Shown here in pieces: positions 6,860-7,889 of a stretch of 7,889 bases of DNA. Both the position numbers and the translations under genes were made by a program. The notes beneath the pieces are model-generated. The model did no database searches. It was not told the DNA's origin and saw only the letters and a list, made by a program, of their open reading frames with translations. Within the stretch, counting starts at the first letter, position 1. Each line of letters opens with the position of its first letter. Source of the stretch: Bacillota bacterium (GTDB lineage Bacteria; Bacillota; Clostridia; Lachnospirales; Lachnospiraceae); assembly GCA_023392995.1 (NCBI GenBank), contig JAEWMZ010000275.1:1-7889 (forward strand). Reading direction: 5' to 3'.

Positions 6860-6864
6860 CCTCC
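6860..6864 (-). promoter_or_regulatory. Ribosome binding site fixing the hydrolase start at 6851
   Basis: GGAGG on the minus strand ends 8 bases before ATG 6851. The alternative TTG codon at 6866-6864 shares its G with this site and has no Shine-Dalgarno sequence of its own at a usable distance, so the longer 317-residue version is unlikely. Confidence 0.85.
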
Positions 6865-6929
6865 AAATTTGATTCTTGTCTATTCTTATTTTTTAGGTTC
6901 CATTGTATCTGATCATTTATAACCGCTCT

Positions 6930-7859
6930 TTATACGCCGTAGATCATCCTGATTAGATATTCATTTAAGTCATTTTTTGATTTCTCAATCTGCTCCGGCG
7001 TCCACTCCTGAAGACCTTTCCCAGTCTTAAAGCCGATATCACCCTGCTCTACCTTCTCCGCAATCAGTGGAGACACCTCGGTATTCCTGCATAGATCCTG
7101 GAAGATATAGCTGTGGATATTATAGGTAAGATCCGTTCCTACCATATCCACGTTCTCCAGAGGTCCAAGTTGCGGAAGTCTAAGACCAAAGCTATTACGT
7201 ACCGCCTCATCAACGGTAGCAGCATCTGCGATACCCTGCTCTACGATATAGATCGCTTCTCGCCAAAGTGCATGCTGCATACGGTTCGCGATGAAGCCCG
7301 GTACATCCTTCTTACATAATACCGGCTTCTTACCTGCCTTTGCTAAGAGCTCCATGGTTACCTGTGCTACTTCATCTGTGGTGTAGTCGGATTTAACTAC
7401 CTCCACCAAAGGGATTAAGAAGGCTGGGTTCCAGAAATGAGTTCCTACCAGGCGCTCCTTATGTACCAGCTTGGCAGAAATCTCTGTCGGACTGATCACT
7501 GAGGTGTTGGTGCAAAAGATAGTGTCAGCAGAGCACCGTTCCTCCAGCTTGGCAAACATATCCTGCTTAATCTCCAGTTTTTCAAATACACATTCAATCA
7601 CTAGATCCGCAGTCTTGATCTCGCTGCTCTCCAGATCAGTGGTAAAGCTAACCCTGGATACACGCTGATCTACTTCTGCTTCACTTATGATGTTCTTATC
7701 CATCAATTGCTTGAAGGTTGCCTTTAAACCATCCGCAAAGGGCGAATCATACATATCATATACCGTAATCTCTAAATCCTCGCAGGTAGACAGAACATGA
7801 GCAATTCCTTTTCCCATCATTCCGCCGCCGCAGATTAGGATCTTTTTTATTTCCCTCAT
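6930..7859 (-). CDS. 3-hydroxyacyl-CoA dehydrogenase-fold enzyme, probable 3-hydroxy-5-oxohexanoate dehydrogenase
   Basis: The 309-residue protein has an N-terminal Rossmann domain with GGGMMGKG (11-18) and Asp35 at the end of the second strand, which favours NAD+ over NADP+. The catalytic positions of the fold are present: Ser120 in CTNTS, His141 in GTHFWNP, Glu153 in LVEVV and Asn192 in PGFIANR. A C-terminal helical domain starts near 185 and includes GPLENVDMVGTDL. The HFWNPxxLIPLVEVV variant recalls the branch that includes L-carnitine and L-gulonate 3-dehydrogenases, which oxidise free 3-hydroxy acids rather than CoA thioesters. That suits the downstream BKACE enzyme, whose substrate is a free beta-keto acid. 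I infer oxidation of 3-hydroxy-5-oxohexanoate to 3,5-dioxohexanoate. The ATG is 1 base after an upstream TAA; its ribosome binding site is weak (GGAAAGG, 11-base spacing), so coupling to an upstream gene is plausible. Confidence 0.82.
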   Translation of the reverse strand: MREIKKILICGGGMMGKGIAHVLSTCEDLEITVYDMYDSPFADGLKATFKQLMDKNIISEAEVDQRVSRVSFTTDLESSEIKTADLVIECVFEKLEIKQDMFAKLEERCSADTIFCTNTSVISPTEISAKLVHKERLVGTHFWNPAFLIPLVEVVKSDYTTDEVAQVTMELLAKAGKKPVLCKKDVPGFIANRMQHALWREAIYIVEQGIADAATVDEAVRNSFGLRLPQLGPLENVDMVGTDLTYNIHSYIFQDLCRNTEVSPLIAEKVEQGDIGFKTGKGLQEWTPEQIEKSKNDLNEYLIRMIYGV

Positions 7860-7860
7860 C

Positions 7861-7889
7861 TTACACCGTGCCTTTCCATTTTGATGACC
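7861..7889 (-). other. Possible 3' end of an upstream gene, cut by window edge
   Basis: The minus strand entering the window is open in one frame reading SSKWKGTV, then TAA at 7863-7861, one base before the dehydrogenase ATG. A second frame (VIKMERHGVR) ends in a TGA overlapping that ATG. Either spacing would be normal for an operon neighbour translated into the dehydrogenase. Eight to ten residues are too few to identify a family. Phloroglucinol reductase would be a reasonable expectation here but nothing visible proves it. Confidence 0.3.

Noticed and set aside
4829..7859. L-carnitine degradation cluster (carnitine dehydrogenase plus dehydrocarnitine cleavage enzyme)
   Set aside because: The two enzyme families match, but no betainyl-CoA thioesterase is present, the BKACE lacks the Kce-type glutamate expected for a cationic substrate, and a cyclase-family hydrolase has no role in that pathway.
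1..7889. CRISPR array, tRNA, rRNA, riboswitch or phage genes
   Set aside because: No regularly spaced direct repeats, no cloverleaf or rRNA-like stretch and no phage or transposase coding sequence were seen on either strand.

Overview
The window reads as a piece of a clostridial genome, probably Lachnospiraceae or a close relative. It is moderately low in GC, has strong GGAGG-type ribosome binding sites, encodes a two-subunit (anaerobe-type) L-serine dehydratase, and carries thiolase and CoA-transferase proteins whose lengths and motifs match the ThlA and CtfA/CtfB of solvent- and butyrate-forming clostridia. All recognisable genes are on the minus strand, so transcription runs from high to low coordinates.

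Layout in transcription order: a 3-hydroxyacyl-CoA-dehydrogenase-fold enzyme (7859-6930); a metal-dependent cyclase-family hydrolase (6851-5913); a 220-bp gap holding two strong inverted repeats (5757-5837 and 5839-5881); a BKACE/DUF849 beta-keto acid cleavage enzyme (5692-4829); a 148-bp gap; a thiolase (4680-3502); CoA-transferase subunits A and B (3492-2836 and 2836-2171, overlapping by one base); an MFS transporter (2100-949); a probable intrinsic terminator (about 814-741). A separate unit then begins, the serine dehydratase beta subunit (490 to the window edge), with its own likely promoter near 601-609.

The best reading of the main block is an anaerobic phloroglucinol (1,3,5-trihydroxybenzene) fermentation operon. 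The clostridial pathway, as I recall it from the literature, uses phloroglucinol reductase, a Mn-dependent cyclase-family dihydrophloroglucinol cyclohydrolase, a 3-hydroxy-5-oxohexanoate dehydrogenase, and a BKACE-family triacetate acetoacetate-lyase. The last three families lie next to each other here. They are followed by the CoA-transferase and thiolase that would turn acetoacetate and acetoacetyl-CoA into acetyl-CoA, and by a transporter. The reductase is not in the window; it may lie just beyond the right edge or elsewhere. The assignment rests on family membership, gene company and residues read by eye. Other beta-keto acid pathways remain possible.

The least explained feature is an 81-bp near-perfect palindrome inside the operon, with 18-bp arms carrying one mismatch. 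It looks like a small MITE-like or palindromic repeat and sits beside a second, terminator-like hairpin. Together they may reduce or reset expression between the ring-opening hydrolase and the lyase.
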